Shown: positions 1 through 7,429 of the stretch, in pieces
Layout of the letters: every line of letters begins with the position of its first letter
Position numbering within the stretch: position 1 is the stretch's first letter
Source: Pseudomonadota bacterium
GTDB taxonomy: Bacteria > Pseudomonadota > Alphaproteobacteria > Sphingomonadales > Sphingomonadaceae
Direction: 5' to 3'
Length of the DNA: 64,000 nt
Assembly (NCBI GenBank): GCA_023418595.1
Contig: JAEZZI010000006.1
Location: 310,001 to 374,000 of the forward strand
The notes under the pieces: generated by a model
What the model was told of the DNA's origin: nothing
The model's database searches: none
Seen by the model: the letters and a program-made list of their open reading frames with translations, nothing else
Position numbers and translations under genes: made by a program

Positions 1-469
1 CGTTTTCGCGCTCTTCCACGTCATAGGTGTGGACCGTGTAGCCGATTGAGATATTGCGAATGATGCCGTTGGCGATATCGCTGACGATCGACGCCAGCTC
101 GGGCCGGTCGGACAGCTTCAGCGTAGCAATCCCGCATCCGTTTTTGATGCGCGCCGTACCCGGCATAACCACACCAATCTGGCTGGTGAGCGCATCTCGC
201 CGATGATTGTCGAGCACCGGCGCTCCGGAATTCAGTCGGTCCAGGCGAACGTTGCCTGGCGACACCGCCAATTCCTCGTCGACAACCGTTTCGCTAGCCC
301 AATCGAAATAAGCACGCCGCGTTCCGACCGCCCAAATGACTTCGATCGTTCGGCTTTCGACATCCCAAGTCGACGGCTGTAGCGAACCAGGGCGCTTGGC
401 GACCGGCGCATTAATGAAACGCGTTTCGCCATCATGTGCGGTCCGGTCACTGTCTGGGCATGTCGTCAT
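1..469 (-). CDS. Phage prohead protease, partial
   Basis: This is the first 156 codons of a protein that continues past the left edge. It resembles the HK97-type prohead protease domain (peptidase family U35) that cuts capsid and scaffold proteins during head maturation. The fragment reads through the elements VRLDRLNSGAPVLDNH and IRNISIGYTVHTYDVEE; by family comparison His89 and Ser141 would be the catalytic pair. Related sphingomonad and rhizobial phage proteins fuse this domain to the major capsid protein, but the window ends too soon to tell. The ATG at 467-469 is preceded by a modest AGG. It is the clearest phage structural gene here and sets the identity of the element. Confidence 0.75.
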   Translation of the reverse strand, partial: MTTCPDSDRTAHDGETRFINAPVAKRPGSLQPSTWDVESRTIEVIWAVGTRRAYFDWASETVVDEELAVSPGNVRLDRLNSGAPVLDNHRRDALTSQIGVVMPGTARIKNGCGIATLKLSDRPELASIVSDIANGIIRNISIGYTVHTYDVEEREN

Positions 470-552
470 GCCTGGAGAATGAGTGCGGCCTGGCGCAGCG
501 TCGATTACCTATAAACGGTCATAAGCGGACATGTGCGGACAAAGGCGGACAA

Positions 553-759
553 TCATCCCTTGATTGCGACCTCAGCAGCAACGCGGCTCGAACGACGAAG
601 CTCTAGCAACTGATCGGTCGAATACCGCACCCGCCCGCCCGGCGTGCGGTAGAATGAAACCTTTCCGTCCTTCCGCCAGCGACGAAGGGTCCGGGCAGTC
701 ACGTCCAGAATTCGTGCCGCCTGCTTCTCGTCATATTCGTACAGTCGATCGGCACTCAT
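553..759 (-). CDS. Excisionase/MerR-like HTH DNA-binding protein
   Basis: A 68-residue protein that is almost entirely one winged helix-turn-helix. An YDEKQAARILDVTARTLRRW segment matches the first helices of the MerR/excisionase fold, and YRTPGGRVRYS matches the wing. Proteins of this size and shape act as excisionases (Xis/AlpA type) or small repressors in prophages. A good GAGGGCGAG ribosome site precedes the ATG. It lies 83 bases upstream of the prohead protease on the same strand. A role in excision or early gene control is an inference from fold and context; the DNA target is unknown. Confidence 0.75.
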   Translation of the reverse strand: MSADRLYEYDEKQAARILDVTARTLRRWRKDGKVSFYRTPGGRVRYSTDQLLELRRSSRVAAEVAIKG

Positions 760-887
760 CTTCTCGCCCTCAGTACACAGGATGAACAGTTCAGTTCACA
801 AGGTTCAAAATCACAAACCGCACTTGAACTGGAAAAGGTCGCGCTTTGCCCCACCGCATGAGCGGCACCCCCCGTGGAAGGACCCAT

Positions 888-1118
888 TCAATGGCGGGTT
901 GAGACGGCGCTTTCGTGAGCGATCGACGCGAGCCAGTCGGTAGCGGCCTCGTCCACCATGCTCCGAAGCAAACGGATCGCCTCGTCTGGTCCGAAATCCT
1001 GCGACAAGATCGATGCAGCGGCAGTGACCAACGACGTGGCAGCCTCAGCCCTGCTGGCGGCATGATCTAACGCGCTTCCCAACACGATACGCGTCGTTTT
1101 CTTCAAACCAGTTTTCAT
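888..1118 (-). CDS. Small hypothetical protein in phage element
   Basis: A 76-residue protein of unknown function. The ATG at 1118 was chosen because GAAGGAAGC lies directly upstream; a longer open frame starting at 1325 would read through the repeat block and has no such support. The sequence is mostly helical and alanine-rich in the first half (AASRAEAATSLVTAAASIL), with an acidic second half. There is no signal peptide or membrane segment. It sits between the HTH gene and the repeat array on the same strand as the other phage genes. I do not recognise the family. Confidence 0.5.
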   Translation of the reverse strand: MKTGLKKTTRIVLGSALDHAASRAEAATSLVTAAASILSQDFGPDEAIRLLRSMVDEAATDWLASIAHESAVSTRH

Positions 1119-1440
1119 GATGCTTCCTTCGAGCTGGCGTCCGCCTCCGCACGACCCTTCCGGCAATCGGAAGCATCTATATCGACCCTTCCGGCCTGCT
1201 TTGCAGCGCAACCGATTGTTTTTAAAATATATTCTATCCCCTCCCGGAAGGGTGGAAGGGTTGGAAAGATTATTGTGTATTTTGTATCGCGCATGCGTGC
1301 GCGCCTGCGCCCATGCGGGAAACATGTTGTCGATCCTTCCGACCCTTCCGGACGCGCAGCTATCCTAGGGTTTTCGCTTCCGACTATCCTTCCGAAACAT
1401 TCCGAACCGGAAGGATTGCTTAGGATCGGCTCCGCCCGGC
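1119..1440. other. Noncoding block with iteron-like repeats and A+T core
   Basis: This 322-base stretch has no convincing gene. Its content is a set of short repeats of consensus A(C/T)CCTTCCG(G/A) in both orientations: 1154-1163, 1185-1194, 1333-1342, 1342-1351 and 1386-1395 on the plus strand, and 1244-1253, 1254-1261 and 1407-1416 inverted. A further copy lies at 1877-1886. Between the left and central groups is an A+T-rich tract at about 1218-1236 (GTTTTTAAAATATATTCTAT), and a second weaker one at 1265-1290. Short iterons flanking an A+T-rich segment are typical of phage-satellite and plasmid origins. Origin function is inferred; the repeats could instead be operators. Confidence 0.5.
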
Positions 1441-1842
1441 TCACGGGGCGCGGCCCAACAGCGTCGAGCGAACGGCGCTCAGTTCGGCGATCGCGGCGTC
1501 GATGCGGGCTACCAGTCGCTCGTCTCTATCCAGTCGGGCAGCGATGACGTTCGCGTCGTCGATCGGAACGTCGGCCGTGCCAGCGCTCGCGACCACGACG
1601 TCCCGATAGGTCGCTCCGTTACTGTAGAAATGACCATGCCCGCGCTCGCGCATCAACCGCCGCAGATCGCGAAAGCCAATGCTGTCGGCTCCGGCCTCCT
1701 CGGCCCAAACGTGGTAAGCTTCTAACAGGGCGCTTGATCGTACGCGCGCCTGGGGCAGGCGGCGTAACCTGGACCGGTAGAACTCGGAAAAATGCAGGTC
1801 GATACGGGACGCAGGCAGCAAATTTGGAAACAAGGGTGTCAT
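1441..1842 (-). CDS. Primase-tail-like winged-helix protein
   Basis: A 133-residue protein. The central part, roughly residues 38-85, reads ALLEAYHVWAEEAG then FRDLRRLMRERGHGHFYSNG, which strongly recalls the C-terminal winged-helix domain of P4-family phage and plasmid primases (Pox_D5-like), the part that binds origin repeats in phage P4 alpha protein. The primase and helicase parts are absent. The ATG at 1842 has a strong GGGGAGGG ribosome site; an upstream ATG at 1908 is less likely. The tail ends with a charged helix. Together with the repeats immediately downstream it could be an origin-binding or regulatory protein. That role is inference from motif resemblance and location. Confidence 0.55.
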   Translation of the reverse strand: MTPLFPNLLPASRIDLHFSEFYRSRLRRLPQARVRSSALLEAYHVWAEEAGADSIGFRDLRRLMRERGHGHFYSNGATYRDVVVASAGTADVPIDDANVIAARLDRDERLVARIDAAIAELSAVRSTLLGRAP

Positions 1843-1969
1843 GCCGCCCTCCCCTGCCGAGCGAGGCAGTCCGAAGACCCTTCCGCCCTTCCAGAAAGTT
1901 TTCCGCACCGCCGGTAAGCCATTGAAACCATAAGTGCCGGTTTTCCGAACGATTTGCGCGAAAAGCTCG

Positions 1970-1993
1970 GTAAACGCGGCGTTTCCCGTTTAC
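1970..1993. promoter_or_regulatory. Inverted repeat GTAAACG/CGTTTAC near element edge
   Basis: Two perfect 7-base arms, GTAAACG and CGTTTAC, are separated by 10 bases. The repeat lies between the last phage gene and the first polysaccharide gene, 60 bases before the latter. It may be an operator or part of an attachment region; there is no T-tract, so a terminator is less likely. Confidence 0.3.
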
Positions 1994-2052
1994 GGCGCGT
2001 CAACTCTGCGGCGCTAGGTCGGTCGGAGAGGAAAGGACGACGACGCGCGCGC

Positions 2053-2187
2053 ATGGTCGATACGATATCATTGCTGATCTCGCATGGGCTGCTGATTCTG
2101 GCGGCTTGGCGGCTGCTGTCGCGCCGCGACCTGGACAGCGAGGAAACTGCCGACCTCGATATGCGGGGTCGCAGGCGCGATGCGTGA
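2053..2187 (+). CDS. Small membrane protein upstream of O-ligase
   Basis: A 44-residue protein with one hydrophobic segment near the start (ISLLISHGLLILAAW) and a charged tail with acidic and arginine-rich parts. Its stop overlaps the start of the O-ligase gene by 8 bases, which implies translational coupling. I believe short proteins of this kind recur in front of exosortase-associated ligases in sphingomonads, but cannot test that here. The ATG at 2053 has only a distant purine-rich stretch, so the start is moderately secure. Function unknown; a small partner of the ligase is a guess from position. Confidence 0.55.
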   Translation: MVDTISLLISHGLLILAAWRLLSRRDLDSEETADLDMRGRRRDA

Positions 2188-3541
2188 CCTGTTCCTGCTG
2201 GCGTTTCTGGGCGCACTGTTCCTGCTCGCCGCGCGGCGGTCGTTCCTGTTCGTGCTAACCTATGTCTATATCGACATCGTCTCGCCCCAACACATCAGCT
2301 ATTATCTGCTGAACGCGATCCCCGTTTCGATGATCGCGTTCGCCGCCGCCGGGCTGAGCTGGCTGGTATTCGACGACAAGCGCGACAGCCGCTTTGCACC
2401 CCGGCAGTTGATGATGCTCGCCTTGCTCGGCTGGTGCTGGTTCACCACATCTCGCGCAGACTTCCCGATCGAGGCCGCGTTCAAATGGGACTGGGTATGG
2501 AAGGCGATGGTGTTCGCGATCTTCCTGCCCCTGACGCTGCGGACGAAGTTGCGGATCGAAGCGCTGCTGCTGTTCATCCTGCTGTCGGTCAGCGCGATCG
2601 TCATCACCGGCGGGCTGAAGACCGTGCTGTCAGGCGGCGGTTACGGCCAGATGCATTTGCTCGTCTCGAACAATTCGGGGATATTCGAAAGTTCGATAGC
2701 CTCAACCGTCGCGATCGCGATGATTCCGATCATCCTGTGGTTCATGAAATTCGGCACCCTCTTTCCGCCCGACTGGCGAGTGAAGCTGTTCGGATCGGCA
2801 CTGATCTTCGCCTGCCTGATCCTGCCCGTCGGCACCGCGGCGCGCACCGGCCTCATCTGTATTGGGGTGCTGGCGGTGCTGATGCTGAGAGACGCGAAAC
2901 GGCGTATGCTTTACATCGGTGGCGCGGTAATGGCGCTGTTGCTGGTCATCCCGTTCCTGCCCTCGGCCTATACCGAGCGCATGGGGACGATCCGCAATTA
3001 TCAGGCGGACGCCAGCGCCTCGACCCGCATCATGGTGTGGAACTGGACGCTCGATTACGTGAAGCAGAAGCCGCTGGGGGGCGGCTTCGACGCCTATCGC
3101 CAGAACGAACTGCGCTACGAAACGACGGCAGTGGTCGGCACCGGCCCGAACCAGACGGTCCAGCGGCAACTGGTGGTCGATCAGGCGCGGGCCTATCACA
3201 GCGCCTATTTCGAGATGCTGGGCGAGCAGGGCTGGCCGGGCCTGATCCTGTGGCTGGTGATCCACGGACTGGGGTTCCTGCGCATGGAAATCCTGCGCCG
3301 CCGTTACCGAAACCCGCGCGAAGGCGAGGAATGGATATCCCCGCTCGCCACCGCGCTCCAGCATTGCCACATCATCTATATGGTCGGCGCGCTGTTCGTC
3401 GGGATCGCGCTCAATCCGTTCATCTACCTCATCATCGGCGCGCAGATCGGGCTGGACACCTATCTCGGTCGGCTGCGGCGCGCCGATGCCAAGGCGCCGC
3501 TGCGACCCAAGCGTCCGCAACTCGCCCGCGCCGGGGGCTAA
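2180..3541 (+). CDS. O-glycosylation ligase, exosortase A-associated type
   Basis: A 453-residue inner-membrane protein with about ten to twelve hydrophobic spans. It has the look of the DUF5935 plus O-antigen ligase/polymerase (Wzy/WaaL superfamily) architecture found with exosortase A and exopolysaccharide loci. Typical features are an N-terminal membrane block opening MRDLFLLAFLGALF, a large periplasmic loop with GGGFDAY and RQLVVDQARAYHSAYFEMLG, and a short basic tail. The family would join an undecaprenyl-linked glycan to an acceptor or polymerise it in the periplasm. It is followed 4 bases later by the asparagine-synthase-like gene, so the two are probably co-transcribed. No exosortase gene lies in the window, and the substrate is unknown. 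Confidence 0.8.
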   Translation: MRDLFLLAFLGALFLLAARRSFLFVLTYVYIDIVSPQHISYYLLNAIPVSMIAFAAAGLSWLVFDDKRDSRFAPRQLMMLALLGWCWFTTSRADFPIEAAFKWDWVWKAMVFAIFLPLTLRTKLRIEALLLFILLSVSAIVITGGLKTVLSGGGYGQMHLLVSNNSGIFESSIASTVAIAMIPIILWFMKFGTLFPPDWRVKLFGSALIFACLILPVGTAARTGLICIGVLAVLMLRDAKRRMLYIGGAVMALLLVIPFLPSAYTERMGTIRNYQADASASTRIMVWNWTLDYVKQKPLGGGFDAYRQNELRYETTAVVGTGPNQTVQRQLVVDQARAYHSAYFEMLGEQGWPGLILWLVIHGLGFLRMEILRRRYRNPREGEEWISPLATALQHCHIIYMVGALFVGIALNPFIYLIIGAQIGLDTYLGRLRRADAKAPLRPKRPQLARAGG

Positions 3542-3545
3542 GAGC

Positions 3546-5282
3546 GTGGCGGGGCTGTTCCTGACGCGTGGGCACATGCGCGAAACGGAATCGATCGTCG
3601 CGCTGGCGGAGGCGCAATTCGCGGCGTCCGGGCTGAACCAGCCCACCGCATTGACGCTCCCCGGTTGGCAAGTCCGACACTGGCGCTATGCCAAGGGCGG
3701 TCCCGACACCTTGCTGGTCGAAGGCGACGATTTCGCCGCCATCGCTGGCACGATAACGGTCGACGGGCTGATGGGCCGCGAGGCACTTGCCCGGCTGATC
3801 GCGACGCTCGCTAACGGCACGATCGACTGGCAGCGCGTCGCCGGGCAGTTCGTGGCACTGGTGCGCAGCGCCGGGCGGACCTGGCTGTTCACCGATTTCT
3901 TCGCCGCCTTCCAGCTGTTCCGCAGCGAAGGCGACGTCGTGCTCTCCACCTCGCTGCTCGCCGCGCTCGATGCCCTGCCCCGCGTCCGCTTCGACGCGCA
4001 GGGTGTGTACGAATTCGCGTTCAACGTGGTGCCGGTCGACGACGATACGGTGTTCGAGGAACTCAAGCTCCTCGGCCCCGGCACGCTGCTCGAACTGGCC
4101 GAAGGGGGCACGATCGCGCGCGCGCTCGCCAAGCCGTTGCCGGATCGGACCGACGACCGCCCTCAGGCCGAACGGCTGGCGATCCACCGCGAACTTTTGA
4201 CGCGAACCGTCGAGGATCATGTCCGCGCATTCGGCGACGCCATCCATTGCCCCCTGTCCGGCGGTCTCGACTCCCGCCTGCTGCTCGGCGCGTTCCGGGC
4301 GAGCGGGACGACCCCGCACGTTTATGTCTATGGCCCCGCCGCCAGCGAGGACGTCCGGATCGCCCGCGCCATCGCCGCCGCCGAAGGCTTCGACATCGAA
4401 TGGATCGACAAGGAAGCCGCCCTCCTGCCCCCGGACGCTTTTGCCGAACAGGTCGCGGCGAATTTCGCCGCGTTCGACGCACTGCCGACCTTCGGCAATA
4501 TCTTCGACAATGGCGGTCATCTGGCGGCACGCGATCATCGCCATCCCGTCGGCGGGCTGGCGGCGTCGGGCGGCTGCGGAGAGGTGTATCGCGATTTCTT
4601 CTACATGGCCGACCGACCGTCGAGCGCGGATGCGGTCGCGCGCACCTTCTTTGCGAGGTTCGTCGCGACCGACGCGACCGATATGTTCGATCCTCAAGCC
4701 TTTATCGCACGGATCGCCGCCAAGCTGGGCAAAGCGGCGGGCAGCGCCAACGGCCGCCTGTCGCGCACCCAGGTCGAGCAACTCTATCCCCGCATCCGCT
4801 GCCGCTCGCTGTTCGGGCGCGAGATCAGCCTGGAGTCGCGGATGGGTGCGTATTTCATGCCGTTCCTCGACCATCGCATCGTCGCCGAGGCACTGGCGCT
4901 GCCGATGCCGATCAAACAAGCGGGACGGTTCGAGGGCGCGTTACTCAACATCGTCGATCCGGCGCTGGCGCGTCATCCCTCGACCTATGGCCACAGTTTC
5001 GCACAACCACCCAGCCGCGCCCACCGCTTCGGCGAATGGGCAACCCGCATCCGCCCGACTTGGCTGCGCCGGCAAAGTTATGCGCTGCAACGGCGACGCG
5101 GGGCGATGGGGGACGAGCATGGCGGGCTGCTCGAGCCCGACTATATGCGCCGGGTGATCGACCTGGAATTTCCGGCGATGCGGCGGTTCTTCCGGGTGGA
5201 TGCAATCACCGACAGCGCGGTGTGGCGGCGGGTCGCGTGCCTGGAATATCTCGCCGCGCGATTGGGAAGCAGGCTCGCCTAA
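3546..5282 (+). CDS. Asparagine synthase-like amidotransferase, Cys2 absent
   Basis: A 578-residue protein with the two-part asparagine synthetase B plan. The N-terminal Ntn-like half starts VAGLFLTRGHM, so it has no catalytic Cys2 (the family motif is M-C-G-I). The C-terminal ATP-pyrophosphatase half has the PLSGGLDSR loop at residues 236-244. The GTG at 3546 was chosen because the AGLFL strand that opens the domain is then included; the next ATG would be at 3576. Lack of Cys2 means glutamine hydrolysis is unlikely, so it may use ammonia or catalyse another adenylation-dependent amide bond, as beta-lactam synthetase does. Its place behind the O-ligase suggests modification of a surface glycan or peptide. 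The substrate is unknown. Confidence 0.8.
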   Translation: MAGLFLTRGHMRETESIVALAEAQFAASGLNQPTALTLPGWQVRHWRYAKGGPDTLLVEGDDFAAIAGTITVDGLMGREALARLIATLANGTIDWQRVAGQFVALVRSAGRTWLFTDFFAAFQLFRSEGDVVLSTSLLAALDALPRVRFDAQGVYEFAFNVVPVDDDTVFEELKLLGPGTLLELAEGGTIARALAKPLPDRTDDRPQAERLAIHRELLTRTVEDHVRAFGDAIHCPLSGGLDSRLLLGAFRASGTTPHVYVYGPAASEDVRIARAIAAAEGFDIEWIDKEAALLPPDAFAEQVAANFAAFDALPTFGNIFDNGGHLAARDHRHPVGGLAASGGCGEVYRDFFYMADRPSSADAVARTFFARFVATDATDMFDPQAFIARIAAKLGKAAGSANGRLSRTQVEQLYPRIRCRSLFGREISLESRMGAYFMPFLDHRIVAEALALPMPIKQAGRFEGALLNIVDPALARHPSTYGHSFAQPPSRAHRFGEWATRIRPTWLRRQSYALQRRRGAMGDEHGGLLEPDYMRRVIDLEFPAMRRFFRVDAITDSAVWRRVACLEYLAARLGSRLA

Positions 5283-5290
5283 CCCCCTCG

Positions 5291-5394
5291 TCACCCCGGA
5301 CTGGTTCCGGGGTCCACTCATCCGCTTGCGCGACGGCACAACATCGAAGGACAGCGCCCGCCGCGCGGTGGACCCCGGAACCAGTCCGGGGTGA
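5291..5394. repeat. Long palindrome, GGACTGGTTCCGGGGTCCA family
   Basis: Two 27-base arms at about 5291-5317 and 5368-5394 are inverted copies carrying CCGGACTGGTTCCGGGGTCC; the loop is about 50 bases. It fills the gap between two convergent genes and could form a hairpin in either transcript, so it may act as a terminator or RNA-stabilising element. Confidence 0.85.
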
Positions 5395-5411
5395 CGGGTT
5401 TGGGTGAGGGC

Positions 5412-6350
5412 TCAGTCGCGATCCTCATAGGGCGTGATCCGGTCCGCCAGTTCATTCCCCCGCATCGTCACCGCTTCCCCCGACCAGTTCCCCACGAACG
5501 TCGTGCGATGTTCGAACTGGGGCGACAGCCAGGCGCGGTTGTTTTCGATCACCAGCCCCGTGGACGTGTGTTCAACCCCCTCCGGCGCAACGGTAATCAG
5601 CGTCCCGTAATTCTGCTTGTTCGGCCCTTGGGCAAAGCTGTTGCCCGCGATGCGTCCGCTCGCGCCATTCGGCAAATCGATCAGGTAATTGGTGTCGTTG
5701 CCCTTCGAATCGTCGAAGCTGTTGTCGGTTATCTCGACCGTCGCCGCGCGGCTTTTGAGATAATGCCCGCCCACCCCGCGCTCGAATCGTGAGCGCGTGA
5801 CCTTCACCGATCCGTATCCGCCGACATAGACCGAGTGCGCGCCGTTGCCGGTCGGATCCTTGCCCAGCCCGGCAAAGGTCGACCGGTCGATCGAAATGCT
5901 GCCCGACGGATAGGCCGCGGTCAGGATACCGCTTTGCGAATCGAGGAACATCGCGTTGGCGACCGCCAGATCGCCTTCCTCCAGCCGGATGCCCGCGCCA
6001 TTGCCGTCATCGACCGCAAGACCGGTGAACACCAGCCCCTCGACCCGCGCGCGCTCCCCGCGCAGTACGAGTGTCGCCTTGTCCTCGCACGCCAGCCCTT
6101 CGAAAACCGACTTGCCCGGAACCTCGGCAACGAACGCGACCGCGCCTTCCTCGACCACCGCACAGTCGCGGTAAAGGCCGGGGGCGATGCGGATCGTCCC
6201 CGCCCGCGCGCCGATCGAGTCCACCGCCTGCTGGAGCCGCGCGAAGGATTGACCGCTTTCCTCGACTGTGAAAGGCCGCGGATTCGATTGCGAAAGTGCC
6301 GGCAACGCAATCAGCGACGCGGCAAGGATCAGAGGCAGGCGGAGGCGCAT
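5412..6350 (-). CDS. Secreted parallel beta-helix protein
   Basis: A 312-residue exported protein. Residues 1-20 (MRLRLPLILAASLIALPALS) form a signal peptide. The remainder shows the short repeating strands of a right-handed parallel beta-helix (pectate-lyase-like/NosD-like fold), with turns such as GLVFTGLAV, GAGIRLEEGDLAVANAMF and EITDNSFDDSKGND. The family includes polysaccharide lyases, epimerases and carbohydrate-binding proteins; no diagnostic catalytic set is visible. The ATG at 6350 begins the signal peptide. An open frame continuing upstream to 6428 is only the coding shadow of a palindromic repeat. It is convergent with the preceding glycan genes, so acting on a surface polysaccharide is plausible but unproven. 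Confidence 0.75.
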   Translation of the reverse strand: MRLRLPLILAASLIALPALSQSNPRPFTVEESGQSFARLQQAVDSIGARAGTIRIAPGLYRDCAVVEEGAVAFVAEVPGKSVFEGLACEDKATLVLRGERARVEGLVFTGLAVDDGNGAGIRLEEGDLAVANAMFLDSQSGILTAAYPSGSISIDRSTFAGLGKDPTGNGAHSVYVGGYGSVKVTRSRFERGVGGHYLKSRAATVEITDNSFDDSKGNDTNYLIDLPNGASGRIAGNSFAQGPNKQNYGTLITVAPEGVEHTSTGLVIENNRAWLSPQFEHRTTFVGNWSGEAVTMRGNELADRITPYEDRD

Positions 6351-6373
6351 GTGTTTGTTTCCTTGGACAACCA

Positions 6374-6462
6374 CCCTCTCCGTTCGTTTCGAGCGAAGTC
6401 GAGAAACGCTGGCGCGCGCTTGGTGCACGTTTCTCGACTTCGCTCGAAACGAACGGGGAGGG
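6374..6462. repeat. Long palindrome, CGTTCGTTTCGAGCGAAGTC family
   Basis: Inverted arms at 6380-6408 and 6428-6456, 29 bases each, are identical in reverse complement and extend outward imperfectly to 6374 and 6462. The same family occurs at 17223-17302 and 51571-51649, and a variant at 9701-9803. It lies directly upstream of the beta-helix gene start. Confidence 0.85.
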
Positions 6463-6516
6463 GTTGCCCGACAGCATCATGATTTGGCCTGTCGTGCCAC
6501 CGAATCCGCGCACGAA

Positions 6517-6558
6517 AACCCCGCCCGGATGTGCCCTTTCGGGAATCCGGGCGGGGTT
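6517..6558 (-). terminator. Stem-loop, likely minus-strand terminator
   Basis: Perfect 14-base arms AACCCCGCCCGGAT (6517-6530) and its inverse (6545-6558) surround a 14-base loop. Read on the minus strand the stem is followed by a short T run. It lies downstream of the DJ-1 family gene, beyond another palindrome, and would end its transcript. Confidence 0.6.
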
Positions 6559-6618
6559 AAGCATCTTTCTGGCCCCCACTGCCCCACACCCTCACCCGCT
6601 TGTCCCGAATAGCCTTCC

Positions 6619-6686
6619 AGCTTGTCGAGAAGGCGTATCGAGGGAGGGGTTACTCACGCTGTCTCGATACGGGTTCTCGACAAGCT
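6619..6686. repeat. Palindrome, AGCTTGTCGAGAA family
   Basis: Imperfect 24-base inverted arms at 6619-6642 and 6663-6686 share AGCTTGTCGAGAA and CGTATCGAG. With the elements at 6374-6462 and 6517-6558 it makes up most of the 387-base gap between 6351 and 6737, which holds no gene. Confidence 0.75.
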
Positions 6687-6737
6687 CGAACCCTGCTCGA
6701 CGCCAACGGTTTGGAGGGAAAGGTTGAAGGCGCGTCG

Positions 6738-7316
6738 TTACGCGTCCTCTTCGACCTCCGCGCGTTGTTCGGCCAGCGCCTTGATGATCGCTGTGCTGAA
6801 TGCGGGAATGTCGTCGGGCTTGCGGCTGGTGATCAAGTTTTCGTCCACGACGACTTCTTCGTCCACCACATCGCCGCCGGCATTTTCGAGGTCGGTGCGC
6901 ACCGACGGCCAACTCGTCACGCGACGTCCATCGACCACATCGGCCTCGACCAGCAGCCAGGGAGCATGGCAGATGGCGGCGACGATCTTGGCGTCGTCCA
7001 TGAATTCGCCGACGATCTCGACCGCGCGTTCCTCCATCCGCAGCTTGTCGGGGTTGCCGACGCCGCCGGGCAGCACCAGCGCGTCATATTCGGTGGTCTC
7101 GACTTCATCCAGTGTCAGGTCGGGGGTTATTGTCCTGCCCTTCTCGTCATCGTTAACGACACCCTGGATCGCGTCCTTTTCGATCGAGGCCAGCGTGACC
7201 TCGGCACCGGCGTCGAGCAACGCCTGACGCGGGTCGAACAGTTCGGATTCCTCGAAGCCATCGGTTGCAAGCATCAGTATTTTGACGCCAGACAGGTCGG
7301 TCGTGTTGTCGGTCAT
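6738..7316 (-). CDS. DJ-1/PfpI family protein (putative deglycase)
   Basis: A 192-residue cytoplasmic protein of the DJ-1/PfpI superfamily, closest in plan to PfpI/YhbO-type proteins described as proteases, chaperones or glyoxal deglycases. The nucleophile elbow is AAICHAPW with Cys116 followed by His117, and the conserved acidic residue is in DGFEESE (Glu22 or Glu23). The length matches the single-domain family. The ATG at 7316 has a clear AAGGAACC ribosome site. It diverges from the topoisomerase IB gene across 113 bases, so the promoters face away from each other. Stress protection is the likely role by family; the exact activity of these enzymes is disputed. Confidence 0.85.
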   Translation of the reverse strand: MTDNTTDLSGVKILMLATDGFEESELFDPRQALLDAGAEVTLASIEKDAIQGVVNDDEKGRTITPDLTLDEVETTEYDALVLPGGVGNPDKLRMEERAVEIVGEFMDDAKIVAAICHAPWLLVEADVVDGRRVTSWPSVRTDLENAGGDVVDEEVVVDENLITSRKPDDIPAFSTAIIKALAEQRAEVEEDA

Positions 7317-7429
7317 GGGAGGTTCCTTCTTGCTTTGGGAGCAATGACCCGAACCACTCGCACTCGCCGCGGTTCCCGGAACGAAGCGACGGGTGGAGCA
7401 TTCGTCGGGATGAGCGAGAAAGGAACCCG

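Larger units (their letters stand above)
1..1925 (-). mobile_element. End of a prophage or phage satellite
   Basis: Four minus-strand genes of phage character lie here: a prohead protease fragment, an excisionase-like HTH protein, a 76-residue unknown and a primase-tail-like winged-helix protein, with a repeat-rich noncoding block between the last two. From 2053 onward the genes are ordinary chromosomal polysaccharide genes on the opposite strand. No integrase, tRNA or duplicated attachment core is visible, so the right boundary is placed only by the change of gene content and could lie anywhere between about 1843 and 2052. The rest of the element runs off the left edge. Confidence 0.75.

Noticed and set aside
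1154..1416. The short repeats as a CRISPR array
   Set aside because: Units are about 10 bases, occur in both orientations and have irregular spacing; no cas genes are present.
1115..1444. Open frames on both strands through the repeat block
   Set aside because: They are encoded by repeats, lack ribosome sites and have no plausible protein features; the block is better read as noncoding.
1..2052. Integrase, attachment site or tRNA for the phage element
   Set aside because: None was found in the visible part; the left side is cut off.
3432..4919. A 495-codon minus-strand frame opposite the asparagine-synthase-like gene
   Set aside because: The plus-strand protein has a clear motif and fold; this frame does not.
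6351..6612. Overlapping short frames between the beta-helix and DJ-1 genes
   Set aside because: They arise from palindromic arms (SRLRSKRTER-type peptides) and recur wherever this repeat family lies.
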